Assembly: GCA_015501075.1 (NCBI GenBank)
Contig: JADNYJ010000036.1
Location: 62,001 to 126,000 of the forward strand
Length of the DNA: 64,000 nt
Direction of reading: 5' to 3'
Source: Gymnopilus junonius
Taxonomy: Eukaryota > Basidiomycota > Agaricomycetes > Agaricales > Galerinaceae
The notes under the pieces are model-generated. The model was not told where the DNA came from, searched no databases, and saw only the letters and a program-made list of their open reading frames with translations. Shown piece after piece: positions 10,889 to 23,800 of the stretch; the first letter of the stretch is position 1, and each line of letters opens with the position of its first letter. The position numbers were made by a program, and so were the translations under genes.

Positions 10889-13397
10889 ATGTCAGACACT
10901 GCCAGCATCCGGTCCCGTGCAAGTGCGATGTTGAATCGGCCACAGATAGTGCCAATGGGTCCCAGGACGCGTCAAAGTAGTAGGACAAGCATGCGAGCAT
11001 CACATATCCCAGAAGATGTCATGACGCCGCAGTCGACTTCATTGGATCTGCCAGAGTTTGGAGGACAGAGTTCGACCAGTAGCCCGGCTTCGATGTCACC
11101 CAGCTCTTCTCGACATAAATCACTTCCGCAACTAGCAGAAGTATTAGAGGAACCGACCTCACCTGATGTTGCGCCTGCTTATGAACAGAGAGAGGAAGAG
11201 CCGGCAGAGGAAGTCAGCGTTATATTTTCATCCCAAGTAACGGAGGAACCTATGCAATTAGTGGCCCGGCACGAACCTCTAGAGTCTCCTGCTTCTCCAT
11301 ACGCGCACCTTGATCTTCCTTCTGATCCCCCGACTCCTGCGCAATTTGATCCATCATATTCCGTCCAACCCCCTTCCCAGCCAGCTACACTAGCTCCCAC
11401 GAACGCAGATGCTCCAGTCCCTCTACCTTTAGATTCGGCGGCTCCAGTCAAAATCATACCTGTAAATGTCAGTGTTCCAAAGTTCACACCTCCAGCAGCA
11501 ATCAAGTTCGAGTCTGCTCCGGTTGAGTACAAGGCGCTATCTTACGAAGCAGCTCTCTGTTAGTGGGTTCCTTGAACATCAATCGTTCATTTCTGACAAA
11601 ATCATCAGGGACTATTGATTCTGCAGAGCTTCAGGGTATGGTGTCGCGCGCCATTCGATCATCAGCCAGTACATCATTTATTCGTCTATTGTCTGAAGAG
11701 AACATCGACAAGGTGTTACCTGTTGAACTTGAACGACTAGACACGCTCAAGGCCGTGACGCAGTCGAAATACCGATTTCTTGTCCAGCGAAGAACAATGC
11801 TATTTCAGGCCTTAAACTCCACGTCACTCAGTCAGCAGAAAGACGGCGAAGACGGTGTTTCCGTCGTTAGCAGACTAACTTTACAACTCGCGGATACTGT
11901 GGCAGAATGCGATAAGAACCTGGAACACGTCCTCCAGATTTCTGACCAGATTTCGCAAATTAACAAGCTCATAGAGGTTCACTGGAGTAGTTCGTTGTCA
12001 ATTGCGCTGCGCAAGGTTTGCCTTATCTTACAACATTTTTTGAGCTCAAAATAGTCCCTAACGGTATGTTTCTCTTCTAGTTGAACGGGAGCTATGCTCG
12101 TCGAGTGTCAGACCTGGGTGCAGCAAAAGAACGGATAACCCAGCTCGAGGCAGAGCTCGGAGATGCCTGGAAAGAAGCCGAGAGATTGGCCAAAGAACTG
12201 GACGAATACGAAACCGCCCTTGTGGCAGACGACGTAGAAGCTGTCATCGAGACGGCCGAAATTGTAACTGTTCCAAAAACAACACCGCCAGCTCATCAAC
12301 GAAGATCCTCTATTCCATTGACACCGACTTTACTTGCATTCGCCCCTTCGCCATCCACTACACCTATGGGACCTTTATCCCCCGTTTCTCCTCCATCACA
12401 TTCTAATTACGTCTTCCTGCCTGTGCACCTGAAGGCAAAAGAAACAGACGTGGAGGATGTTCCTGACACAGTCAGCATCAAGAGCACCCGAAGTACGCGC
12501 AGCACGAAGAGCGCAAAAAGTCATCGAAGTCAATGGTCGGAGTCAAATACTCACTCGGCTGGGATACAAGCAGCCAAGACGAGAAGCCATCGCAGATCGC
12601 AGAGCAGTCTGCGGTTAAACATCGGCCATAGCAGAAAGCAGAGCAACGGGCGTGCGCGGACGCCTTACGAGGAGCATCCACCCGTACCAGAGCTACCTAT
12701 CCAGTTCTCGGTCTTCAACACGATTACGAGCGCTGGTTCTGCTAACGCCTCCTCAATATTACTGCATTCCACTGATTGCCACGCCGCCCCGCACAGACCT
12801 CACAGGCGAGCTAATAGCTTCGACTCCGTAATCACGTCTGCCAGTCGAATTACTACCGCACAAGCGCAGACTTACCGGGGTAAGGCAGCAGCAGCTGATG
12901 ATCTGTATGTTCGAATGCAGAAGCAGTATTTGCATCAACTCGGGCTTGTGCCTTCTGAAGACATCCAGGTTATGCCAAGGACGCAACCCACTACCGCGCA
13001 TACATTTGCATCGATGTACGAGAAAGAGGGATTTATGACACCTCGACCACCACCTAAGGACCCTTCGAAGAAAGGCATTCCTTCTATGTGGATGAACGTG
13101 GACGCCCCTAAGCCTACATCCAATCAAGCGCAACCGACCGCCGAACCTTCATCCTCATCTCCTATCTCAGTCGTGCCATCCTCGCCTTCCCATACATTAC
13201 CACCCCAATCACCCATTTCATTCGGGTCTGGATCCGAAGCTGCACCTTCCAGTTATAGCAGTTCTACCACGAATCGCCGGAGCTCGACAACACGGAATAC
13301 TTACGACAAGATTCGCGGATTGACGAAACGGTATTCCGTGTCTTTGCCTCTCCTTTTTACTTCGCAACCGCGGTCAACGTCGCGTAGAAGTGGCTGA
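10889..13397 (+). CDS. Conserved coiled-coil protein of unknown function, Ser/Pro-rich
   Basis: I do not recognise a named family. The protein starts MSDTASIRSRASAML after a CT-rich leader. Residues 1-220 are a disordered Ser/Pro/Glu segment. A helical core follows in exon 2 (AELQGMVSRAIRSSAS, PVELERLDTLKAVTQSKY, ISDQISQINKLIEVH), then a short coiled coil in exon 3 (AAKERITQLEAELGDAWKEA and onward). The C-terminal third is disordered and basic with SxxSTRSTRSTKSAKSHRS-like tracts and a conserved-looking patch DDLYVRMQKQYLHQLGL. Introns are at 11559-11608, where splicing restores a Trp codon (TGG), and about 12016-12080. The frame is intact through all three exons. The layout suggests a cytoskeletal or polarity scaffold, but that is only inference. 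Confidence 0.75.
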
Positions 13398-13969
13398 GCC
13401 CTGTTGCATTCCTTTGTTTTTCTCTCTTCATTTGTTATTTGTCATTCCCTCGTGGACCCAGAGTCATGCTTGCTTTCTTTTTCCTGTTCGATCCGATTCC
13501 ATCACGCTCATTTTATACCTTCGGTTCAACATACCACAGAAGTGTCCTACTCATTTGCATGCTCTACTATCGTTCAGTCATTCCTTTCTTATACATGTTT
13601 ATCCGCCTTTGATGCTACTATTCGTCCACGACGTCCTACCTCTTATCCGTAATATTTATTCATGTAGCCACCATCACGCCCCCATCCTAATGCCGGCATA
13701 GCTGTCCATTGTTTTACTACTCATCTATCCACGACCTCTGCGCTTGGTCCAATGTATATCTTTTGTTGCCCGTGTCATGTATATCCATCGTTGTGCCTTG
13801 CATGTCTGGAACGTTGCCTCTTTCTATCCAGTTTACATTTATAATTAACGCTTATGCCTCTTCTTTACTGGCCTGGATAAATTTATTTAAAAATCCTCGA
13901 TCATGGTACAAGTACTACAAAACCAATGAACAGACCTAATACAGTAAAATTGTCAATGCTCTATAAATT
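13398..13969. other. Convergent 3' intergenic region
   Basis: T/C-rich 3' flank shared by two convergent genes. Small hydrophobic ORFs reflect the pyrimidine bias and are not called. Confidence 0.45.
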
Positions 13970-15105
13970 CTATTTTTGCCACTCCGCCAACTTAAGAGCA
14001 GTAGCGTTGTTGATGACGGTGAACTTGGCATCGGCTTTGCCTTCCTTGGTAGCTGCAACAGCTGGGGGGAGGTCATTTGAACCAAGCTTGCCTGCAAGGT
14101 ACATCGCTTTGCCAAGGTAGACACCTATCGAAGTAGACAATGATGAGCAAATGAAAGATGATTGCCAGCAGTCGATACGTACATTGATCTGCAAAGAAGA
14201 CGAAACATACGATAGGACACCAGTTAGCTTCCTGAAAGTTGTAAATTGGATGAGTATTTGTCACTTCCGCTCGGGGAGAAACGTACCCGAAGATAGATTC
14301 AGCCAATCTGTGGTCTGAACGGTTGGTGCCTGCTAAGAATCCAGGTCGGAATATGATCGTGTCTGAGTAGCCTATGCTAGCCAATCCTTCTTCCGTTAAT
14401 CCTTTGCTCCTGCAAAAATCACTGGGTAAATCGACCTCCTGACACAGGATAGCAAAATTGACCAACTTAGGGTATAAAAATGGAGATGAGGAATTGGCTC
14501 CTGTTGACTATGATAAAAATGAGACGGAGCTCAAGCAAGATGGGGTCGAGGGACAGTACACTGACAGAAAGATAGACGAGACGTTGTGGGACAGACGAAT
14601 CAGCATTCCGTGCTTCTTTTGCAGCGTTTATGACATATCTAAATCCACGAGTCAGACTGTAATTATAACAACACTTTGGTATGACGTACTCTCTGTCAAT
14701 CTTCTCGAAAGCTTCAGCCACTACCTGCGGCAGCTTTCGTCGTGCCGAGTCTAGGACAAATTCATGGTCAGAGACATTAACGAGAAAGCAATTAGACAAC
14801 GGACGTAATAAAGACCACGTCCCATTTCTCTTTCTTCAGGCCAGACTCCTGCAGCTTTTCAAAGTCGACGACCTTCTGCTCGAGTTTGTCTTTGCCAGTA
14901 GTGATATCATCAACGGGAGTCACTCTGCGCCCATACTCTCCAACACGCGTGAAATGAGGTGAAGCAAGCAGATTCTGGAGTAGGTGGCGCCCTGTCTGGC
15001 CGGTAGCACCTATAATGAGTGCACTTTTGGTAGCTATAGAACGATAGATGGGTCGTGTTAGTGAGGGTCGCGAAGATAGAACTTTGGGAAGGCACAACCT
15101 GCCAT
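13970..15105 (-). CDS. FMP52: FMP52-like NAD(P)-binding protein (HTATIP2/TIP30-type atypical SDR)
   Basis: Rossmann-fold protein of the mitochondrial FMP52/TIP30 group; its substrate is not known. The start is ATG GCA at 15105-15100: a short intron (about 15038-15098) joins it to TKSALIIGATGQTGRHLL, which carries the glycine-rich NAD(P) motif GATGxTG. Later exons give KWDVVFIT-LGTT, AEAFEKIDREY-VINAAKEAR, SVPQRLVYLS-GANSSSPFLYPKSKG, the family block GYSDTIIFRPGFLAG, and a C-terminal KAMYLAGKLGSNDLPPA with TVINNATALKLAEWQ before the stop. Introns use GT-AG ends, including a GTACGT donor that makes a clean REY-VIN junction. One extra base seems present near 14718-14719: the reading ...GTTKAAAGS shifts before AEAFEK. 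Apart from that the gene looks sound. Confidence 0.85.
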
Positions 15106-15516
15106 TTTTTGACTACGTGTTAGATGTAGTGCAATCAGTGATGGTATAGAAGAAGCGTAACTTGCAGCGAGTTAACAGCGAGGGCAAGCGGGCTTAAAAG
15201 CGGCACAGAATAATGAGAGCTGGCCCGAAAGAGTGGAAAGGCATGGATGACGTTATAGTCTGCGTCGGACCGGCACGCCGGCACACACAGCACGGCGTCT
15301 ATTCTTAGCCAGACTGACTTGATCATTGGCAGCTTAGCCCAACTTTAGCCTTGAGGCCAATTAGAACATCGAGGGCAATGTTATGTGGGTAATATTCTCA
15401 CGTCTGCGGTCTACTTCTTTCTAACCAGACGCCCAACATCTGGCCAGCATCGACCCCGCTGAAAGAAGCTCTCTGTGAAGTACACGACACTGACAGCATA
15501 TCTATTAAGTACCGGG
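15106..15516. other. Divergent intergenic region
   Basis: About 400 bp between the FMP52-like gene and the TPR gene on the opposite strand. It presumably holds both promoters; no motif stands out. Confidence 0.4.
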
Positions 15517-16063
15517 ATGAGTTTCTTCGAACAAGCCAAATACGTTGTTGCGCGCGACTCAAATCTCAAAAATATTGCTGGCGATTTGGTAAATTTTGGC
15601 AGGTTTATTGTATGCAACTACTCAACGACCTTGTTAGATAACTATCGCCCATACTGACAACAAAGTTGTCAACTTCAACACCATCAACAATGTTTTGGTT
15701 CCCAATGATGTCGCAACTCATATTGCAAATATGATTGTGCTTATGAAAAGTTTTGGAGAGGAACAGCTAGATACGAAGATGATCCAGCTCGCAGTGACAA
15801 ATTGGCACCGGGATCGATTTAAAGAGGCGGAAGGGCTCATGTGCCAGGCGTTCGAGCTAAGTCAAATACTACTTGACAAAGCCAATCCCATGATTCTGGA
15901 AATCATGGGATATCTTGTAGAAATCTATAAAAGCTGTGGCAAGTTGGAAGAGGCCAAAACCTTAGCCACCGAGATTCAAAACAGGAAAAAGAGGACCAAA
16001 GAGGATCATCAGCCAATCCAAAATAACCAAAAGGAAACGAAGAAGGTGGAAGAAAAGTCCTGA
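15517..16063 (+). CDS. Small TPR protein with FFxxA...NIAGD N-terminal module
   Basis: Short gene starting MSFFEQAKYVVARDSNLKNI, followed by AGDLVNFG and, after an intron around 15603-15665, VVNFNTINN. As far as I recall, this N-terminal pattern (FFxxA...N-[IV]-AGD then V-N-x-N repeats) heads many Agaricomycete NLR-like and repeat proteins. The second exon has about one and a half tetratricopeptide repeats (LAVTNWHRDRFKEAEGLMCQ and LVEIYKSCGKLEEAKTLA) and ends in a Lys/Glu-rich tail. The NACHT/NB-ARC ATPase that normally sits between these parts in full-length receptors is absent. The junction is one base out of phase with the best donor, so either the splice site or one base is uncertain. 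It may be an adaptor-like remnant or a decayed receptor. Confidence 0.5.
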
Positions 16064-16460
16064 CAATCCTTGACACGCGAACAAACATATTTAGTGTATG
16101 CGATCCAGAATATACAACCCATTTTCATACCGTACACTCAATATGGCATAAGAACACAAATGGTAAGTCCCGACAGTTTACACCAACCGCCAGAATCAAT
16201 GGTTTTAGGCCCTTCTCAAAGCTGCTTATCATACATCCTTAGCTCGTGTTTACCTACTTTCCGAATTAAAGAGATAGATGAATAAATGGCCCGGACGTCG
16301 TTGACTGGCACATCTTTACTAGCTCGCTACTGGATCACAAACTTTGCCAGTATGGCGCCCGATAAGATGGCCTATTTGAAGAAATCTAATAGTATCAGAC
16401 CCACGGGCTTACACTTACATTACAACAAATTCTTAACATACGAGCATCCTCCAACCTCTA
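16064..16460. other. Convergent 3' intergenic region
   Basis: About 400 bp between two convergent stops. Nothing recognisable. Confidence 0.4.
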
Positions 16461-18533
16461 TCATCTACGCATATGAGGAGCCATCAAGTCCTCTTCATCC
16501 TCTTCATCATCTCCCAAAACATGCGCTGGGCCGACCGTCCCTTGCAAAGGAACTCGAGAGTACCATTTCGACCGACCACCAGGCGTGACCATCTCGATAT
16601 TGGAGTCGTCTGCTTTGTTCAAAATAATACTCGGAGCGTTGCGGCCCGTCGTGGTATACAGGTTGACGAGGAAAACGATGAATGCGTAAATGAGGAAAGA
16701 CAAACTGGATGGCAACGAGGAATAGGTGAGGCACGGTTAAGCTATATAGAGATGAAGACCAACCTGAAGACGATTAAGATATACGTGACATGGTCCATTT
16801 CATTATCGTGTACGTATCGCAGTTCTTCGTCAGTCGCCGACATGAATAAGAGACTGTTGCAAAACATCAGATAATGTCAGATCGTTAAAGACAGGCCTCG
16901 ACGTACCCTGAAGAGGTGAGCAGCTAAAATTTATATAAATCAGACGACATGTTGGAGACAGATATAATCGTCACTTACGAAAGGTGTAAGATAGCGGAAT
17001 GATCGAGCTGCGATGGTTTTAGTCGAAGAAAAGTTTCGTGGGCTGCCATCGGTCAAGGTGTGTTCACTGTGGCTATCATCATCTGAGCCATCAGCGGCGA
17101 AAGTTGGGACGAAGAAGCAAATTTCAATGATTCGAGTGACACCCGCTAGCATGAGGGTGCGTCCAAACATTGCATGCACCTGTAAAACAGGTATCAGCAT
17201 TCAAATCAGATACTTATACAGAGACGTACCTGAGTAGAAATCATAAGTGCTTGTGCATGTTCGGACATGGCCCATCCTGTTAGAAAAATTCTAGTTTTGT
17301 GTAAGCATGCATAAATGTCTCCGAGAAGTATAGGGACATACATGACAGCGGGGATGACGTTGCGCTATATGCAATGTAGTTTAATGCATGGCAGGAGCAT
17401 GGTCAGAACATGGCGCATACCTGGTTATTTCTTGCAAGATAGATACCAAGAATACCACCGGTCCACCCTACAAGAAAATTTAATTAATACCAGCGCCAGG
17501 AGGGAAACCATTGCCATACAAAGGACACCTAGAATACTGAAAATGTTGCTGTTAAAAAGGCAGTTGAGAACGATAGGTATAATACGTACGTATGTTGCAT
17601 GTCTTTGACTGACCATGCACCTCCATGGTGTTCCGTGAATGTGTTCACTGTAAGTGAGATGAGCAAGATAGGACAAAGTGTGGCAGGTGAACAATCTCAC
17701 CAATACCCTTATAATATAGAATTCAGTATATTTTCGTTGGAAATTGGTCGAGGAGCTCACCCAAAGAGTAATGACTGTCGAATCAAAAAATTCTGGACTC
17801 CGTCCACTCCGGCGGATCCATTGCTCGCCAACGAGCATGAGGATGGACATGAGGACGGCATAGGCAATGAATCCACTTCCCATAATGTAATGCGCAAGAC
17901 ATTGACCTGATTGATGGGTAGGAGGACTATCTCAGATAATATATTGACTCGGAGGTCAAGCAGACTTGCCCAAAGCACCTCCACGACAATACCCTCTAAA
18001 TGTAATGACCCCAAACAGTATTTGGACCCACCCAAAAATAGGGTAAATTTTTCCGATGACTCCATGAATAGGCACAATGTACGGTCGTATCGATTTTTCG
18101 TGAATGTGCAGTTTGAGGTAAATGCCGATGGCCAGCTGGGCGAGGATGGGAATGATGAGAATGTTGGCGAAGGTCCCATGCACGGAGTGGGGAAAGGATC
18201 GCCCCTTATGCGAGTGTCCAAGAATGTACCCTCCGATTGTCAGTGCGTACCCAGTCGCCTAGCATAGACATAGCGCAAGACTTAGCGAATGACAGAGTTT
18301 GAAGAAAAAGAACTTACTTGCAGAGGTACATGCCATCTACTCCTCGTGAGCCCAAATACCATTCCAATCGGAAACATCACTCCCCAGATGATTGCCTGCA
18401 GGAACATGTGTATCCAGAGGATGCTGTCAACAGGTGCATTGGCCTCTTCTTCTGTGAGCTCATCATGATGTCCGTGGGCAATGACATGAGAGACAAAGCA
18501 TGTGAATATCAGAGCCCGCAAGAAATTTGACAT
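16461..18533 (-). CDS. Ytp1-family multi-pass membrane protein (DUF2427 + Ytp1 C-terminal domain)
   Basis: Fungal polytopic membrane protein related to yeast Ytp1; its biochemical role is unknown, though the fold resembles cytochrome b561-type helical bundles. It begins with a signal-like helix ([19 protein letters not shown]) and a His-rich HGHHDE segment, then [19 protein letters not shown]. Next come the His-bearing helices [20 protein letters not shown] and [19 protein letters not shown]. The Ytp1 domain follows: [84 protein letters not shown]. The tail carries [20 protein letters not shown] and an acidic stretch before MAPHMRR. About nine short introns splice without base slips in the parts I followed. 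Family identity is strong; function is unknown. Confidence 0.85.
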
Positions 18534-19989
18534 GCTGAGAAAAGGCGATGGCTCAGTGGGCCCGCTGGACGTTGGAAGGGCAGTAACGGCGTACGATGAG
18601 GAGAAAGAGTAAGGTGAGTCCGTGTGACTTACGGCCCGTGACTATAAACTTCGTCTGACGTCGGTGAGATAATTTCTCATCTACATATTCTCGCCGGGAT
18701 GATAAAACAACTGCGGATAGCCATATCACGTTGATTCAGTGCGAATTGTGAAATATGACCTTGAACCGAGTTCTCTAACTCAAGAAAAGAACCTAGTAGG
18801 AAGGTATATATTCAAAATACACATTTTAATAATTGCCCGGGCGCAGTTGGATCATCAATGCATCACTGATTGTGGTCGTGAGAATCAATGTACTGAGGTC
18901 ATTCGCTTGTTCGTTCGTTCGACTCTCGCTTAGTGCAGTTCTTGCGGCCCTGCTTGTGCCAACGACAATACTGTAACTGGCATGGTCGATGATCATGAGT
19001 AGTCCAGACTCTCCAAAGGTTTAAATGTGAATCCAGATGTGAACTGTTATGTGCATTGGATGTTGCAGTGATTGATACACTTATTGTGCCTATCTGCATT
19101 GTCTTGATACAGATGTAGGCAACTAGGGGCTGGCTGAACCTGTTTTTCCACCATGCAGTAGTTGCCGTCTTTTTTTGACCTTGTTTAACCTTTAGGCTTT
19201 AAGGACTTCCTTCTACGTCATGAGTTTTTGTGTAGTCTGAAAGTACTCTGCATTGTGCTAGTATATCATTTGAGCATCCTCACAAATAATACTACTCTAA
19301 GGAAAGATTATGTACATTAAATATGAAGTAGCTCAAAGGAAAAGAAGTGTCTGAGGCTAAACATGTAACAAGTTGTCCAGATAAAAACATGACACCCAAC
19401 AAATTGAAAGAAGGCTTCGACCTTCAGAGCTCAGGAGTCAGATGGGGGAAAATTCCTCGAAAATAAATATTTTTTTAAGTATCAACCATACATAAGTATA
19501 GGACGAAGACAAGAGGTTCCAAAGTTACAGGCCAGAACTATATAATCTTCCACTGGCAAGTGTGAGCAATACATTTACCAGCCAACAATTCATGCATAAA
19601 GATTACTGTGCAACAAAGCTTTCAACCACTATGATATACGGCCAGCTGTGGCAGTGAAAATATATTAAAACGTTTCCACTTGTATGTTATTTTCCTCCCA
19701 TAACTTCATCTCACCAAGGTCCACGATCCAGGAACTCCCTCGAAGCAAAGCACAACGGAAATGGGCCTAGTTTGGCCTTTTACAGCCTTTAAACCCGAAA
19801 AAAGTCTGCGCATCCCTCTTCCAACCGACTGTCATCCTCAACGTCTCTCATGCTTATGACAATTAGCGTCGTTAAAAATACCAACACCAAGCAACTTGAA
19901 TTGTCAAAGTGAATCAAATTTATGGACACGACTACGTAGAAGATGAGTCTCAATAGAGCTCAGAGACATTTGAGAGACTGTCATTCACC
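18534..19989. other. Gene-free AT-rich region
   Basis: Nearly 1.5 kb with only tiny ORFs on either strand. It is AT-rich, especially 19290-19700. No tRNA, repeat pair or transposon end was recognised. Confidence 0.45.
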
Positions 19990-20589
19990 TTAGAGGTGGC
20001 TCATCCGAGAGTTCAAGTGCTTTATATTGTCAACAATTCCTCTAAGCCGGTGGGCACCCACTGGCTCGAAGACATCAGAAATCCAATGACTGGCCACAGT
20101 AGGATTTTCGGAGAGCAGGCCAAATTCCGTTGCTGGAGGTTGGATGAGTGGAGTTGAGGTGTTGTGCTCGTAAAAGCATAAACGAGTGCCATAGGCGATG
20201 ATACCATAGAGAATAGGTATTGATAAATTTTGCTCATCGAAATCTACGAAACGAAGTCTCATCTGAGCGTCGGCACTGGCGCGACGTATCAGCGTGGTAA
20301 GAGTGTTAGGATCTTTAAGCTCCATGAACATGACGGGGCAACCCCGCGAATCGACGACAACTAGAGAAATAGAATCATCCGGATCGGCGCCTGAGTCCAA
20401 TTGTCTTGGGATTTGATACCCAGGCAGAACGTCAAACGGGCCATCAAACGAGAAAAGGCTGTAAAGAAGTCGCGTGTACGGTCCAAGATAGACTGAACCG
20501 TCTTCGGAAACACCGTTGGTTATGGCAGAATTGAAAGATGAATAAATACGCTCTGGCCAGACGTGCGCGTGAGCGCCGTGAGGTGCCAT
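19990..20589 (-). CDS. Single-exon protein of unknown function, possible PD-(D/E)XK-like core
   Basis: Intronless 199-codon gene starting MAPHGAHAHVWPERIY. I do not recognise a named Pfam family with certainty, but the pattern resembles a family I believe is widespread in Agaricomycetes. The central block reads PDDSISLVVVDSRGCPVMFM followed at once by ELKDPN: an Asp, a beta-strand, then ExK, the spacing seen in PD-(D/E)XK nuclease folds. It is followed by a helix (RRASADAQMRLRF), a strand and GIIAYGTRLCFYEH. The C-terminus (GAHRLRGIVDNIKHL) is helical. It lies head to head with tRNase Z, about 257 bp apart. The nuclease-like reading is inference from motif spacing only; it could equally be a binding fold. 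Confidence 0.65.
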   Translation of the reverse strand: MAPHGAHAHVWPERIYSSFNSAITNGVSEDGSVYLGPYTRLLYSLFSFDGPFDVLPGYQIPRQLDSGADPDDSISLVVVDSRGCPVMFMELKDPNTLTTLIRRASADAQMRLRFVDFDEQNLSIPILYGIIAYGTRLCFYEHNTSTPLIQPPATEFGLLSENPTVASHWISDVFEPVGAHRLRGIVDNIKHLNSRMSHL

Positions 20590-20845
20590 GATGTGGTCTG
20601 GGGCAAAGAGAAACGGAGTGGCCGGCCCGCAGATGGTCTAAATTTTGGACTCAAGTCACGACCACAACAAACTGAGCAACGGCGAAAGCACCACACCCGG
20701 GAGAGTCATAACGTTCACAGTCAAGGCCGGCAAACTGGCACTTATAAGATCGTCACTTCGCCTTAGCTCTTTATTCCGCCTTCCCTTTTCCAGGAAGTAC
20801 AACTTACCGCGTTCTAAGGACGCCTACGAATGCGGAGTGCGCGAC

Positions 20846-23800
20846 ATGAACTGGTCCACTTCAGTACTCACCACTATCTCATCCGACACAGAGCCATCAA
20901 TCATTGTCACGTTTGACAATGCAAAGTATATCTTCAACACAAGCGAGAACACGACTAGGTCATTTCTTCAGAGTGGCAGAACATGGAGGAAGGCGAAAGC
21001 CCTGTTCTTCACTCAAGCTAGGGTGGAAAAGACCAGCGGGCTTGTTGGTACGTTTCGGAAACTTGGCTGTGGTGGTGCAATTATAGAATGTTTTTCCAGG
21101 CCTTATCATGACCTTCGCGGATGCAACGATTAGTGACCTGCAACTTATTGGACCACAAGGGCTAAACCACATCTTAGCCAGTATGCGATTGTTCACGTTC
21201 AGGCAGGTCCATATTTCCAGAATTATTCTTCTGTGCATTAAGATTATCTAGAGATTCGATGAAGGTTCAGCCATCCGAAATTCCATGGATATCCCCTCCT
21301 AGCCCGACACCAACTCCCTGCTACTCTGATGACAACGTGAAAGTCTACGCTATTCCTGTTTTACCGTTTCCAAGGCCAACTATATCATCCTCGGAGGGCG
21401 GTGCTGCAGAACTTCCTTCTGTGGACCCCTTACCTACTGAAGCTCTTATGGAGACTTCCACCGAAGGAACTGGAAAGAGAAAACGCGAACATTCTCCCGA
21501 CTCTCCTCACAAAAAATCAAACCTTGGGGATACTCGACTAGGAAAGGTGCACATATATCCTCCTCTGTTCAATGAAATGGGCAAACCTCACTTTCGTCCG
21601 GAGAATTTGGAAGGAGAGCTGGCCGACGCGTACCGTCAACTTGTCATTCAGAAAATGTTCCCCGGCACAAATATCAAGGCCGTTGTTGTAAAAGAAAGTA
21701 AGCCTCCGCAGGCAAAGAAAATCACAGGCAAAGTAGATAAAGTTAACAAGCATGGTGGGCCACGTAGTCAGCACCCAACTTTGTGAGAACGAGGTTCTGA
21801 AAATTTCTACCCTTAGGAGGGAGTAATTCCCCTAAAACATCGCGTTCGTTTGCTACGGATGCAAATCAAGATACGAAAGATGTAATTTCCTTTTTATAAC
21901 CTCTCCTCTTATGTCTCTGACAAGCTATCAGCCAGACGACTATAAGCGGTCGAGGTCACCCCTCACAGAAGGATTCCGACTTCAACTTCCGAATCCCTCC
22001 TTTAAATTGCCACCTTCCGAAACTCCACCTGCAGTCTCTTACTTGATTGTTGGACCGCAACATCGTGGTAAATTCAATGCCGCGAAGGCCACAGAACTTG
22101 GAGTTCCGAAAGGTCATATCAGGGCTGCTTTAGCGAGAGGAGAAACCATTACTTTCGAGGTTAAAGTTGGCGAAGAAATTGTTCAGCGGACGGTCAAGGC
22201 AGAGGAGGTGGTCGCAAAGCCGGAACTGCCAGGGGTAGAAATCATTGTCCTGGATTCTGGAGTTATATCTTACGATTTGCTTTTGATAGGCTGTCCTGAT
22301 TCTAGATGTCCCTTCAAACGAGCATGTGCCTGCCCTTGTGGCCTCATTCAGAGATACGGACTTCTATCAGAAGTTTTGGTTTGAAGATCCTGTCAGCTTT
22401 GAATCTCAGAATCGAGAGTATAACACCCGTGTTGTTTATCACATGCTGGGCGAAGGTGTTCTTGAGGATGAAGGATATAAGGCATTTATGAATGGTTTCG
22501 GTCCTTTGGCACATGTACTACTTTTTTTTATTGGTGTTGCTTACCGTTTTACTGACTATTCCAATTAGCACATAATTGCTTCTCGAGAACACTGTCCAGA
22601 TCCTGTAACCTTCACGAGCGCCGCGTACAGCCAACTTCGCCTTAATAAGGTGGATGATAAGATGTTTCGTATGCCGAAGTATTCTTTGACACCCAAGAAG
22701 GATATGTCAAGTGAGTCTCACATTATCTATCTCTCCATCGATTATTAACCTACCTTTGAACTTGCAGTGATTTATGGACTTCCTCAGAATTGTCAACCTA
22801 TGGCTTCTCATCTTACCACTACTATGCGACCCTGGGCACCTCCTGCGGCAGACCCAGAAGTCTTAAAGCGGGACAAACTTCTTCCGGTTCTGACAGAAGT
22901 TGAACCGCTGACATTTTCGGATGCCATGCAGGCGTCTGTCACAGAGGCTCAAAAAGACGTCGCGGAGGTCATACGGGCAGGTACAGTCCCTGTCAGCCCT
23001 GGTGCGGATGTTGGTATCATTACACTGGGTACCGGTGGATCGCTGCCTAGTAAATACAGGAATGGTGAGAAATATGTTACTTGCCCTTCGTCAGCATGAT
23101 TAATTTCCATTTCGCAGTCCTTATCAACTCTTGTGCAAATACCAGGCTATGGTAACATCTTGCTAGACGTGGGTGAAGGCACATGGGGCCAAATGGCTCG
23201 CAATTTTTGGGCTGGAAGACTCAGGGTACAACGTCTGGCATGCTCTGCGAGATTTGAAGTGTATTTTCGTTAGCCACCTTCACGCAGACCATCATATGGG
23301 ACTCGCCGCAGGTTCTTGCTAAGAGACGCCTTGTGAGCAGTTCAATTTCGCATTTCCCGTTTTATCAAGTCGTGGATGTTCTGACTCCATGCGTAGCTGG
23401 ATCCACCACCGTCGAGCCATTATATGTCGTTTCAATCCGTGTATCCATTTGTACCTTCGTGAACTCTCAGCTGTTCAAGACCTGGGCCTGAACGACCCTT
23501 CCGGAAACGGTGTGGTATCTGTATTCAGCGAAAGTTTACATTACAAGGCTGTAAATCAATATCTGCGTAATGGCTTATGGCAAATTGGTGGTGACGAACC
23601 TTGGCTAGACTTCCAAAAGTGATTACTCCATCACTGATGCTACAAATTCAACTGATCAAAATCGTAGATCCGTGGACAATGCCCAAAGGATGTGTAACTC
23701 ACTTGGCTTAAATTCTATCCAGACTGTTGACATGTATCATAAATGTCGTTGCTACGGCGTATCCTTGCGACATCGAGATGGATGGAGCGTGGCGTAAGTC

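Noticed and set aside
13390..13939. Hydrophobic plus-strand ORFs after the coiled-coil gene
   Set aside because: Caused by T/C-rich 3' flank; no start context or motif.
13990..14120. A further base loss in the last FMP52 exon (LAK-CG/ATG)
   Set aside because: Using the alternative donor GTATCG gives a continuous VYLGKAMYLAGK reading, so no base loss is required.
20645..20845. Earlier start for tRNase Z at 20645
   Set aside because: The first codon there is TTG, not ATG; the ATG at 20846 gives the expected N-terminus.
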